A DNA stretch of 64,000 nucleotides, from assembly GCF_900111585.1 (NCBI RefSeq), contig NZ_FOHI01000011.1, positions 1-64,000 on the forward strand. The letters are read 5' to 3'. Position 1 is the first letter of the stretch, and each line of letters opens with the position of its first letter. Below, in pieces: positions 52,832 through 61,721 of the stretch. The translations under genes and the position numbers were made by a program. The notes under the pieces are model-generated. The model ran no database searches and had not been told where the DNA came from. It was given only the letters and a program-made list of their open reading frames with translations. This DNA is from Nitrosospira multiformis. Its GTDB lineage: Bacteria > Pseudomonadota > Gammaproteobacteria > Burkholderiales > Nitrosomonadaceae.

Positions 52832-53833
52832 TCAGGAATCAGGCAGGCGGGCGGTTTTCCGGCGGGAACGAACGCGTTCCAGCTGTTCGCAAACCAGACG
52901 TGTCCCCTGCAACACGCGAGTCGTCTGGCGTTGGATCAGATCGGGGTGCACGAAAAATACATTGTTATTCCTCACCGCGCTGAGCGGCGAAAACTGCCGG
53001 AGGAAAGCCTTGACTTCAGCCGTCGCGCTTTCATCCTGCTCCAGTGAGACACTGCTGATGATGGCATCCGGATCCGCCTCGAGCAGGTTTTCCCCGGATA
53101 CCACTGGTGTCAGGGAAGATGCCAGCGCAAACACGTTCGTGCCGCCGCATACATCGATAACATCGCTGATGAGGTGCTGGTCGTTTACCGTCATCAGCGG
53201 CTGATGCCAGATCAACTGGAATACGCTGACCCTGGGCCGGTTGCTGTAGCTGCTCTCGATCCGCTGCAATTCCTCTTCATAGGCTTTCGCTGCCCGTTCC
53301 GCTGGCCCTGATGTTCCCGCCAGCGTGCCGATGGTTCGCAGCAGGCGCGGCACATCAGCCAGCGTGACTGCTTCTGTCGCAAAGACAGTCAGGCCAAGCC
53401 TTTCCAGCTTCTCGATATCGGCTCTGGCGTTGCCACTGCGCCAGGCCAGCAGCAGATCGGGCTGTAGTGCGACAATTCTCTCAAGATCCAGACTGAATGA
53501 GTCCCCTATGTCGGGAATGGATTTTGCGGTATCCGGATAATTGCTGTGCCTGCTGACTCCAACCAGTTTTTTCCCGGCTCCAGCAGTAAATATCAGTTCA
53601 GTGATGTTGGGTGAAAGGGAAATGATGCGCATTGCAGCGTGAGTCATACGAACACTGCGACCGTCATCGTCCGTCATCGTCCCCGGAAAGCCCGATAAAG
53701 ATGTTCCGGTTGCGGGAGTAGCAAAACCTGGGGAGGATGCCGGTCGAATTACGCCGCCAGCATTGCCGGAATCCATGAAAGCCGATGTAAGCAATGCGAA
53801 CAGCAGCATCAGGACCTGGCGTATCACAGTCAC
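52832..53833 (-). CDS. BtuF-like cobalamin-type periplasmic binding protein
   Basis: A 333-residue periplasmic binding protein. An N-terminal signal peptide (LMLLFALLTSAFMDSGNA) and a Gly/Thr/Pro-rich linker precede the binding domain: MRIISLSPNITELIFTAGAGKKLVGVSRHSNYPD, IPDIGDSFSLDLERIVALQPDLLLAW and GGTNVFALASS. This is the PF01497 fold closest to BtuF, the vitamin B12 binding protein. No permease, ATPase or TonB receptor gene is adjacent, so it may be an orphan partner. Cobalamin supply would suit MetH. Siderophore binding is the main alternative. Confidence 0.82.
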   Translation of the reverse strand: MTVIRQVLMLLFALLTSAFMDSGNAGGVIRPASSPGFATPATGTSLSGFPGTMTDDDGRSVRMTHAAMRIISLSPNITELIFTAGAGKKLVGVSRHSNYPDTAKSIPDIGDSFSLDLERIVALQPDLLLAWRSGNARADIEKLERLGLTVFATEAVTLADVPRLLRTIGTLAGTSGPAERAAKAYEEELQRIESSYSNRPRVSVFQLIWHQPLMTVNDQHLISDVIDVCGGTNVFALASSLTPVVSGENLLEADPDAIISSVSLEQDESATAEVKAFLRQFSPLSAVRNNNVFFVHPDLIQRQTTRVLQGTRLVCEQLERVRSRRKTARLPDS

Positions 53834-53955
53834 GCTGCTCCCCTCCCGGCATGTCTATGGAGAAGGACTGGAAAGAATGAGAAAGGGGAAGCTGAGGCAG
53901 CCGGCAGTGCGGCGTGCCTGGAGTGTCTATTCGAAAAGAAGTTCAGACTGGCAAT

Positions 53956-55110
53956 TCAGGCGCTTTGTACCGAGGAGGACAGCGCCGGTTCGGCATCCTC
54001 CTGATAACGCTGGGCAAGGGCAGCACGCTGCTCGTAGGCTTTCCGCGCAATGGCCACGTCTTCCAGGAAAAGCGGCAATTCCCTCATCAACAACGCCTGA
54101 GGTCCATCCACCAGCGCTTTCCCCGGCGCAGGGTGAAAATCCACCAGTATCATATTGGCGCCGGCGATGACGCCTTGCGCAGTTGCATGCATGATATCGA
54201 GTATGCCATCTGGGGACGCGGCTCTCATTCCGACAGAATGCGACGGATCAATGCAGACCGGCATGCGTGTCAGCCGTTTGACCACTGGCACATGGGCAAA
54301 ATCGACAAAATTGCGATGCGGATCGCCCATGTTGGTTTTCATGCCGCGCAGACCGAAAACGACTTTGCGGTTACCCTCGGATGCTAGATATTCTGCAGCG
54401 TTGAGAGATTCATCCAGGGTAATACCAAAACCACGCTTGAGCAGCACCGGAAAATCCTGCTGGCGTCCCACTATTTTCAGTAACTCGAAATTCTGTGTGT
54501 TGCGCGTGCCGATCTGCAGCATGACCCCGGTGGCATTGCCCGTGCGATAAAGCGCATCACAGATTTCCTCAAGATGGGATTCGTGGGTGATTTCCATGGC
54601 TATCACCCTGATCCCGTATTTTCCGGCCAGTTCGAATACGTAGGGTAAACAGGCCTTGCCGTGGCCCTGAAACGAGTAGGGGCTGGTACGGGGCTTGTAG
54701 GCTCCCATGCGGGTGCACACTTGTCCGTTGTCCCGCAGCGCCTGCATCATCAGTTCGACGTGCTCGAGCGTATCCACTGCGCACAGTCCGGCAAAAACGT
54801 TCAGCGTATCCTGACCGAAACGCACTCCGTTATAATCGAAATGGGTAGGCCGGTGATCATCCTTGTGTCGACCAAGAACACGATACTCCTCCGAGATCCG
54901 GACAACCTGCTCTACACATGGCAGGTTTTGCATATCCTCGACCAGCAGCGCCTTCGTGTTCCCGATCAGATACACTTCGGTGAGCGTCTGCTCGCTGCCG
55001 ACCTCGGTGCGCACTCGAGTGGATATTCCCGGCATATTGGCAAGATACGCCAGTAACTGTTTGTAGTCGGGACTTTCAGGTCCGGTATCCGGGCTAAGTA
55101 CAAGAATCAT
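53956..55110 (-). CDS. Divergent DAHP synthase (type I-beta, N-terminal ferredoxin-like domain)
   Basis: A 384-residue protein related to 3-deoxy-7-phosphoheptulonate synthase, first step of the shikimate pathway. Residues 1-75 form the regulatory ferredoxin-like domain seen in Thermotoga-type enzymes. The barrel has YKPRTSPYSFQGHG, MLQIGTRNTQNFELLK, PVLLKRGFG, CIDPSHSVG and KALVDGPQAL. Metal ligands Cys, His and Asp are kept, but several motifs are altered: GPCSVES is GLCAVDT, the E-R-G near residue 260 is L-R-G, and the ligand in VEVHP is VDFHP. It may be a specialised paralogue. The gene is monocistronic. Confidence 0.82.
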   Translation of the reverse strand: MILVLSPDTGPESPDYKQLLAYLANMPGISTRVRTEVGSEQTLTEVYLIGNTKALLVEDMQNLPCVEQVVRISEEYRVLGRHKDDHRPTHFDYNGVRFGQDTLNVFAGLCAVDTLEHVELMMQALRDNGQVCTRMGAYKPRTSPYSFQGHGKACLPYVFELAGKYGIRVIAMEITHESHLEEICDALYRTGNATGVMLQIGTRNTQNFELLKIVGRQQDFPVLLKRGFGITLDESLNAAEYLASEGNRKVVFGLRGMKTNMGDPHRNFVDFAHVPVVKRLTRMPVCIDPSHSVGMRAASPDGILDIMHATAQGVIAGANMILVDFHPAPGKALVDGPQALLMRELPLFLEDVAIARKAYEQRAALAQRYQEDAEPALSSSVQSA

Positions 55111-55354
55111 AAAATAGAATTGGTTTGGGCAAACGCGGCGGGCTTGGGCGCCCAGTCAAGGAATGGATTCTAACCGAAAAAACCAATGCTTGTCATTCAA
55201 TCGAATATCGCGTTTAATCCCTTGAATAAAACAGATTTCAATCCCGGACCACTCGCAACACAAACCGGGAACCATCCGAAGCGCTTTGGCGAAAATATAG
55301 AGGTTGATCCACGAGGCAGGCAATTACCATAGGCATAGCCTTTTCCCCGCTACC

Positions 55355-56353
55355 GTGACTGAACAGGGCAGAAGAATCCGGAATGAAAAAAAAGCGGACT
55401 ATTCCCCCTATCCGTCCGCAATTTTTCTGATGGGGCCGACGGCAAGCGGGAAAAGCGGGCTCGCGCTGCATATCGCACGTTATCTTCCGGTGGAGATCAT
55501 CAGCGTGGATTCGGCGCAGGTCTATCGCCACATGAATATCGGCACTGCGAAACCAGACGCGGAAGCGCTGGCGGCCACGCCTCATCATCTCATCGATCTG
55601 ATCGATCCGCCTGAGCATTATTCTGCTGCCCGGTTCCGCACTGACGCACTGCGCACCATGCGGCAGATTACGGATCGGGGCAATATTCCGCTTCTGGCAG
55701 GCGGCACGATGCTCTATTTCAAGACGCTCCTCGAGGGACTTTCGGAACTTCCTTCCGCGGACAGCGAGTTGCGCGCTGCGATTGAAGCCAAAGCTCGAAA
55801 AAGCGGCTGGCCCGCGATGCACCAGGAGTTGTTCCGGCTGGACTCCGCCAGCGCAGAACGCATCAAACCAACCGACAGCCAGCGCATACAGCGCGCCCTG
55901 GAAGTGTTCTATCTCACCGGCAAACCCATGTCGGAAACACTGAGCAAGCCGAAAAATGTTTCACTACCCTACGAGGTGGTCAAGATTGCGCTCGTTCCCG
56001 GCAACCGTCAGGCACTGCACCAGCGCATCGCAGCCCGCTTCGAGCAGATGCTGAAGCATGGATTAATTGATGAGGTGCGGGCAATCCGTGATAAATTCTA
56101 TCTCAGTGACGAAAACCCTTCGATGCGGTGCGTGGGTTACCGGCAAGTATGGATGCATCTGGAAAAAGAAACCGACGCATTGCGAATGCGGGAAATGGCG
56201 TTGGCCGCAACCCGGCAATTGGCGAAACGCCAACTCACCTGGCTTCGTTCTATGAAAGAAACCAGAGAATTCGACTGCCTGCAAGAAAATCTGCCTGAAC
56301 AGGTGAAAACCTACCTCCTCAATACTGGATTGAAGTTTACAGAGGTTTCATAA
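55355..56353 (+). CDS. miaA: tRNA dimethylallyltransferase MiaA
   Basis: A protein of about 332 residues that prenylates A37 of tRNAs reading UNN codons. P-loop FLMGPTASGKSGLALHIA, then EIISVDSAQVYRHMNIGTAKP, HHLIDLIDPPEHYSAA, LAGGTMLYFKTLLEG, DSQRIQRALEVFYLTG and MRCVGYRQVW. No ATG precedes the P-loop in frame; GTG 55355 gives about 25 residues before it, TTG 55304 is the alternative. The gene is divergent from the DAHP synthase gene. Confidence 0.95.
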   Translation: MTEQGRRIRNEKKADYSPYPSAIFLMGPTASGKSGLALHIARYLPVEIISVDSAQVYRHMNIGTAKPDAEALAATPHHLIDLIDPPEHYSAARFRTDALRTMRQITDRGNIPLLAGGTMLYFKTLLEGLSELPSADSELRAAIEAKARKSGWPAMHQELFRLDSASAERIKPTDSQRIQRALEVFYLTGKPMSETLSKPKNVSLPYEVVKIALVPGNRQALHQRIAARFEQMLKHGLIDEVRAIRDKFYLSDENPSMRCVGYRQVWMHLEKETDALRMREMALAATRQLAKRQLTWLRSMKETREFDCLQENLPEQVKTYLLNTGLKFTEVS

Positions 56354-56412
56354 TCGGTAATTATTTGATCAGCGCGAGATTGGCATTTTTTATTCTGACC
56401 AGGAAAAATAAA

Positions 56413-56769
56413 ATGATCGATAGATATAAACCCGTAGTTTTAGCCGTCGCCCTCGCAGGTGCCCTCTTCCTGGCGAGTTGCGGAAAAGAAGAGAAGGTGC
56501 ATGAATCATGGAAGACGCCGGATCCCCAGGCGATTGTGGATGATAGCACGCTCAACAGTTCGATACAGGGCGCCTTGAAGGCGGATCCGGATGTCCGGCA
56601 TCTCGACGTCCGGGTGGAATCGCATAATGGAACGGTAATGCTGAGCGGTTTTGCGGATAATCAGGCTCAACTGGATCGTGTCAACATGCTCACGTGGATG
56701 GTTGAAGGAGTAAAGAAAGTGGATAACAAGATGAATGTCCGCGGCGCCCCCGCTCCGGCTGACGGCTGA
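56413..56769 (+). CDS. BON-domain lipoprotein
   Basis: A 118-residue protein with AGGAA 8 nt before ATG. Residues 1-23 are a lipoprotein signal (PVVLAVALAGALFLASC, lipobox LASC). One BON domain follows: STLNSSIQGALKADPDVRHLDVRVESHNGTVMLSGFADNQAQLDRV, then VEGVKKVDNKMNVRG. BON proteins of the OsmY/DolP type act at the periplasmic membrane surface, often under envelope stress. It is a single gene between miaA and fadE. Confidence 0.9.
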   Translation: MIDRYKPVVLAVALAGALFLASCGKEEKVHESWKTPDPQAIVDDSTLNSSIQGALKADPDVRHLDVRVESHNGTVMLSGFADNQAQLDRVNMLTWMVEGVKKVDNKMNVRGAPAPADG

Positions 56770-56834
56770 GAAGCCGCACCCGTATAGAGAGCCGGTTTTT
56801 TACAGGTGTCACAAATCTACCAAGGAAAATTACC

Positions 56835-59174
56835 TTGATCTCATCTCTGCTTCTGACGCTGATTTTAGTTGCCAGCGTCATCATTTTCGTACCGCAGGTG
56901 CGCCGCATCCTCATTTCCAGCCGCCTGCTGAAAATCTTCCGTAAGATTCTGCCCCATATCTCGCAAACCGAGCAGGAAGCGCTGGATGCCGGCACAGTAT
57001 GGTGGGAGGCAGAACTGTTCAGCGGCAGACCGGACTGGAGCAAGCTGTTGGCATTTCCCAAGCCCAAGCTGCAGGCGGAAGAAAAAGCCTTTCTAGACGG
57101 TCCTGTGGAAGAACTGTGCGCGATGCTGGATGAATGGCAGATCACGCGGGAATTGCACGATCTGCCGCCCCATGTATGGCAGTTCATCAAGGACAAGGGT
57201 TTTTTTGGCATGATTATTCCCAGGGAGTACGGGGGGCTCGGCTTTTCCGCGTTCGCGCACTCCGAGGTCATCATGAAAATCAGTTCACGCAGCGGCACCG
57301 CTGCAGTGACTGTAATGGTGCCAAATTCGCTGGGCCCCTCTGAACTGCTGCTGCAATATGGCACGGAAGAGCAGAAGAGCTACTATCTTCCGCGGTTGGC
57401 GAAGGGATTGGAGGTGCCGTGTTTCGGGCTCACTGGACCTGAGGCAGGTTCGGATGCAAGCGCCATTCCCGATTCGGCCATTATATGTTATGGCACGTTC
57501 AACGGTAATGAGAAGGTGCTGGGCATGCGCGTGACCTGGGAGAAGCGCTACATCACGCTTGGCCCGGTCGCGACCCTCCTCGGACTTGCATTCAAGCTCC
57601 ATGATCCGGATGGACTTCTGGGCGGCCAGAAGGATCTGGGCATCACCCTGGCGCTGATTCCCACTGATACGCCGGGTGTTGAGATCGGTCGCCGTCATTT
57701 TCCGCTCGATGCCGCGTTTCAGAACGGGCCCAATTCGGGAAAGGACGTTTTCATCCCCATGGAGTATGTGATCGGAGGAATCGAAGGGGTAGGACGGGGG
57801 TGGCGCATGCTGATGAACTGTCTTGCCGCGGGCCGCTCCATCTCCCTGCCCGCCACCAGCACTGGCGGAGCCAAGCTGGCCACACGCGCAACGGGCGCTT
57901 ACAGCAGAGTGCGTGTGCAGTTCAAGCAGCCTATCGGATTTTTTGAGGGTGTTGAAGAAGCACTTGCACGCATCGGAGGCCATACCTACATGATGGATGC
58001 GGCGCGAATGATGACTGCGGGGGCAGTGGATCTCGGGCAAAAGCCTTCCGTGATCTCCGCCATTGTCAAATACCATCTCACTGAGCGGGGACGCGAGGTG
58101 ATCAATGATGCAATGGATGTGCATGGAGGCAAGGGCATCTGCCTGGGACCCGGCAACTACCTGGGACGCAGCTATCAGCAGATTCCTGTCAGCATCACTG
58201 TGGAAGGCGCCAACATCCTCACGCGAAACATGATCATTTTCGGCCAGGGCGCGATACGCTGCCACCCGTACCTGTTGAAGGAAATCCGCGCCGCCGGGGA
58301 CTCCGACACGAAGCGGGGGCTGGTGGAATTCGACAAGGCTCTGGCTGGGCATTTTGTCTTTACGGTCGGCAATGGCTTACGATCGCTCATGCACGGGCTT
58401 ACCGGCGGCAGGTTTGCGAAGGAGCCGCTCAACACAGATCCGGAAGTACAGGGTTACTACAGCCAGCTGGCGTGTTGCTCGGCCGCTTTCGCCTTTCTCG
58501 CCGATATCTCCCTTCTGGTTCTGGGTGGGTCGCTCAAACGCAGGGAGCGTTTGTCTGGGCGCCTGGGCGATATTCTAAGCCTTCTCTATTTATGCTCCGC
58601 TGTGCTGAAACGCTTTAATGACGATAGCAGACCCCCTTCTGACTTGCCGCTGCTGCATTGGTCCATGCAGGATGCGTTGTATCGCGTGCAACAGGCATTC
58701 GATGGGGTACTGGATAATTTTCCCGCTACCGGATTTACACGACGCGTACTGCGATTCATGGTGTTTCCGCTGGGTAAACCGTTCTCTCCGCCCCCGGACG
58801 AACTGGAACACAAAATTGCGACATTGATGCTGGCGCCCAGCGACGCACGTGATCGCCTCACTGCCGGTATTTACATACCCACAGCGAAAGACGAGCCGCT
58901 GAATATTCTGGAACAGGCACTGCAGCATGCAGTGTCCTGTGAGGCAACGGAAGCCAAGCTGCGTACGGCGATAAAGAGCGGGCAGATTCCCGCCCAGGAA
59001 GAAGAGAGTATCGCGGCTGCCCTCAAGCAAAGAGTCATTACGTCTACGGAACTGGAAATATTGAAAAAAATGGGAGCCTTGCGGCGCCGCGTGATCATGG
59101 TGGATGATTTTCCTTCTGACTTTGGCTCCAGGTCGGACAAGGCAACTGAGGCTGCTTCGTTAACCAACGCATGA
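56835..59174 (+). CDS. fadE: Acyl-CoA dehydrogenase FadE
   Basis: A 779-residue acyl-CoA dehydrogenase of the large FadE (YafH) type, which oxidises fatty acyl-CoA to the 2-enoyl-CoA with FAD. It begins with TTG, supported by AAGGAAA 8 nt upstream. Residues 1-25 are a membrane anchor. The dehydrogenase core has KGFFGMIIPREYGGLGFSA, CFGLTGPEAGSDA, GVGRGWRMLMNCLAAGRSISLPA and DVHGGKGICLGPGNYLGRSY. The C-terminal DUF1974 part is typical. It opens a beta-oxidation operon. Confidence 0.95.
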   Translation: MISSLLLTLILVASVIIFVPQVRRILISSRLLKIFRKILPHISQTEQEALDAGTVWWEAELFSGRPDWSKLLAFPKPKLQAEEKAFLDGPVEELCAMLDEWQITRELHDLPPHVWQFIKDKGFFGMIIPREYGGLGFSAFAHSEVIMKISSRSGTAAVTVMVPNSLGPSELLLQYGTEEQKSYYLPRLAKGLEVPCFGLTGPEAGSDASAIPDSAIICYGTFNGNEKVLGMRVTWEKRYITLGPVATLLGLAFKLHDPDGLLGGQKDLGITLALIPTDTPGVEIGRRHFPLDAAFQNGPNSGKDVFIPMEYVIGGIEGVGRGWRMLMNCLAAGRSISLPATSTGGAKLATRATGAYSRVRVQFKQPIGFFEGVEEALARIGGHTYMMDAARMMTAGAVDLGQKPSVISAIVKYHLTERGREVINDAMDVHGGKGICLGPGNYLGRSYQQIPVSITVEGANILTRNMIIFGQGAIRCHPYLLKEIRAAGDSDTKRGLVEFDKALAGHFVFTVGNGLRSLMHGLTGGRFAKEPLNTDPEVQGYYSQLACCSAAFAFLADISLLVLGGSLKRRERLSGRLGDILSLLYLCSAVLKRFNDDSRPPSDLPLLHWSMQDALYRVQQAFDGVLDNFPATGFTRRVLRFMVFPLGKPFSPPPDELEHKIATLMLAPSDARDRLTAGIYIPTAKDEPLNILEQALQHAVSCEATEAKLRTAIKSGQIPAQEEESIAAALKQRVITSTELEILKKMGALRRRVIMVDDFPSDFGSRSDKATEAASLTNA

Positions 59175-59181
59175 GCAATAT

Positions 59182-61173
59182 ATGAACAATGCCTCCGCCA
59201 GCCGGCAGCAGGTTCGATCGGCGTTATCTCCGGCAACAACGCCAAGCGAAGCGGAAATCCCTACAACATCTGGAAGAAAGGACATGGCGGGCATCATTCC
59301 GGTGGAAACTGCGGGAACTCTGGATGGATTGTTCCGCGAGCGGGTACGCCGCACGCCCGAAGCGATAGCCTATCGGGATTATGACCGCTCAAGCGGCAAG
59401 TGGCGTGACCTTACCTGGTCGCGAATGGATGAGCGCATTGCACACTGGGTGATTGCGCTATCGAAGGAAAAGCTCAAACCGGGTGACCGCGTCGGGATAA
59501 TGTTAAGAAACTGCCCGGAATGGGTAATGTTCGAACAGGCTGCGCTGAGGCTTGGGCTGGTGGTAGTGCCGCTCTATCCCACTGATCGCCCGGATAATGC
59601 GGCCTATATCCTTCAGGATGCGGGCGTCAAGATACTTCTGCTGGAGGAACTGGGGCAGTGGCTCGCTTTCTCCGAAGTGCGTGACCAGATGGCAGGGCTT
59701 GTGCGCGTCATCATTATCCAGGGCAGCGTCAGGCAGGGCCATAGAGGGAACGAGCTCGTACTTGCGCTGCATGACTGGCTACCAGAGTGGTTCCCCGGCG
59801 AGAGACCGACCCAGTCGTTGCCAAGCGTGGAACCCGTCTATCAGCTTCCTGCGGAGCCGGACCATCAAGCTTCGGAAGAAGCCGCGCTAAGTCGTGTCCT
59901 CGCTCGTGACCCGCATCAGCTGGCTACCATCATTTATACGTCGGGCACATCCGGGCACCCCAAGGGCGTGATGCTCAGTCATCATAATATACTGACCAAT
60001 GCGCATAGCTGCCTGCAGGTCGTACCGATCGAAGAAAGCGATGTGCTACTCTCCTTTTTGCCGCTGTCTCACACGTTTGAGCGAACTGCCGGTTATTATG
60101 TGCCGATGATGCGGGGTTCGACAGTGGCGTATGCGCGCTCGATTCCCCAGCTGCAGGAGGATTTGCTGATCATCCGGCCGACCATCCTCGTTTCGGTGCC
60201 CCGAATCTATGAGCGCATATATGCCGGCATTCGCGCCAAGCTGGCGGAGGGTCCCCTGCTGAGCCGCAGGCTGTTCGACCTTGCAGTCGAGATCGGGTAT
60301 AACCGGTTCGAGTATCAGCAGGGGCGCGCCGAGAAGCATTTTTCCCATGCGCTGTGGCCATTGCTGGAAATACTGGTGGCAAAGAAGGTGATGAGCAAAC
60401 TGGGAGGGCGGCTACGCGCAGCAATGAGTGGCGGAGCCGCATTATCGAGCGAGGTTTCCCGCGTATTTATCGGCTTGGGCCTACCCATCCTCCAGGGCTA
60501 CGGTATGACGGAAAGCAGCCCGGTGGTTTGCTGCAATACGATCGAGGACAATGCTCCAGCGAGTGTCGGACGGCCTATTCCAGGGGTGGAGGTGAAGCTC
60601 GGCGAGCAGAATGCCTTGCTTATTCGCGGACCCAACGTCATGCTCGGTTACTGGAACAATGAGGAGGCCACTCGAGCGGTAATGACCCCGGACGGGTGGC
60701 TCAATTCGGGCGATATCGCGGAAATCGATGAGTCCGGGCATATCACCATTACCGGTCGGGTAAAGGAAATCATTGTCATGTCGACCGGGGAAAAGATCCC
60801 GCCTGCCAACATGGAAGCAGCGATTCTGCGCGATCCGTTATTTGAACAGGTCATAGTGGTTGGCGAGGGACGTCCTCATTTAGCGGTGCTGGCAGTTCTC
60901 AATTCCAGAAATTGGGAAAGCATGGCAGATGAATACCATCTCGATCGGAACTGGCGCCGTCTGGGGGGCGATCCGAAGTTCGAAGAAATCCTGCTGGAAC
61001 GGATCGCTTATCAGATCAAAGGATTTCCGGGTTATGCCAAGATATATCGCATTGCCGTGGTGACCGAGCCGTGGACAGTCGAGAACCAGATGTTGACACC
61101 GACGTTGAAACTGCGGCGTACTTATGTGCTGAACCACTACAAAAGCGAGGTGGACAGGCTCTACACGAAGTAA
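59182..61173 (+). CDS. AMP-binding long-chain acyl-CoA synthetase (FadD15-like)
   Basis: A 663-residue adenylate-forming enzyme that activates fatty acids with ATP and CoA. The P-loop-like motif is TIIYTSGTSGHPKGVMLSHHN, followed by LSFLPLSHTFERT, GGRLRAAMSGGAALS, LQGYGMTESSPVV, the GWLNSGDIAEIDESGHITITGR hinge and the C-terminal KLRRTYVLNHYK segment. The group is the class including mycobacterial FAAL-unrelated FadD15 and long-chain ligases of proteobacteria. It starts 7 bp after fadE. Confidence 0.93.
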   Translation: MNNASASRQQVRSALSPATTPSEAEIPTTSGRKDMAGIIPVETAGTLDGLFRERVRRTPEAIAYRDYDRSSGKWRDLTWSRMDERIAHWVIALSKEKLKPGDRVGIMLRNCPEWVMFEQAALRLGLVVVPLYPTDRPDNAAYILQDAGVKILLLEELGQWLAFSEVRDQMAGLVRVIIIQGSVRQGHRGNELVLALHDWLPEWFPGERPTQSLPSVEPVYQLPAEPDHQASEEAALSRVLARDPHQLATIIYTSGTSGHPKGVMLSHHNILTNAHSCLQVVPIEESDVLLSFLPLSHTFERTAGYYVPMMRGSTVAYARSIPQLQEDLLIIRPTILVSVPRIYERIYAGIRAKLAEGPLLSRRLFDLAVEIGYNRFEYQQGRAEKHFSHALWPLLEILVAKKVMSKLGGRLRAAMSGGAALSSEVSRVFIGLGLPILQGYGMTESSPVVCCNTIEDNAPASVGRPIPGVEVKLGEQNALLIRGPNVMLGYWNNEEATRAVMTPDGWLNSGDIAEIDESGHITITGRVKEIIVMSTGEKIPPANMEAAILRDPLFEQVIVVGEGRPHLAVLAVLNSRNWESMADEYHLDRNWRRLGGDPKFEEILLERIAYQIKGFPGYAKIYRIAVVTEPWTVENQMLTPTLKLRRTYVLNHYKSEVDRLYTK

Positions 61174-61274
61174 TGAGCAGATAATTGCCTTCATGCCGAA
61201 AAATTCGCGGGAGAGAGTGAGTAGTTGAATCTGCTTCCCTCCAGCGTATACCTTATCCTGTGAAATCATAAAAA

Positions 61275-61694
61275 ATGACAGACAGTGACGCTGAATCTCA
61301 GGTATCGCTGCCTGAGGATTCCGACCCGGTGCTGCGGCTGGTGCCGATGCCCACGGATACGAATTATGCGGGAGACGTATTCGGGGGCTGGATCATGGCG
61401 CAAGTGGATATTGCCGGCAGCCTTCCCGCCATCCGCCGGGCTCGCGGTCGTGTCGTAACCGTGGCCGTGAATTCCTTCGTATTCAAGCAACCGGTATTCG
61501 TCGGCGATGTCGTAAGCTTCTATGCCAATATCGTCCGAATTGGGCGGACTTCCATTACGGTGGATGTGGCCGTGTATGCGCAGCGCGGATTACGGCAGGG
61601 CGACAAGGAAATATGCTATCGGGTGACGGAAGCGGTGCTAACCTATGTTGCGGTCGATGAGCATCGCAAGCCGCGCGTGGTTCCTCCCGGGTGA
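61275..61694 (+). CDS. Acyl-CoA thioesterase (YciA type hotdog fold)
   Basis: A 139-residue hotdog thioesterase that hydrolyses acyl-CoA. Signature: PMPTDTNYAGDVFGGWIMAQVDIAGSLPA, with the active-site aspartate in QVD, then VAVNSFVFKQPVFVGDVVSFYANIVRIGRTSITVDV. It sits inside the beta-oxidation operon, where it could release CoA from surplus or unusable acyl-CoA. Confidence 0.93.
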   Translation: MTDSDAESQVSLPEDSDPVLRLVPMPTDTNYAGDVFGGWIMAQVDIAGSLPAIRRARGRVVTVAVNSFVFKQPVFVGDVVSFYANIVRIGRTSITVDVAVYAQRGLRQGDKEICYRVTEAVLTYVAVDEHRKPRVVPPG

Positions 61695-61721
61695 TGTGGA
61701 CATATCGTATTGGAGGTAAAA

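Noticed and set aside
53834-53955. Weak likeness to the 3' half of a cobalamin riboswitch upstream of the BtuF-like gene (minus strand)
   Set aside because: Only short pieces such as GCACTG and AGAC-TGCC occur in the right order; the conserved 5' core is not visible. An Rfam RF00174 search would settle it.
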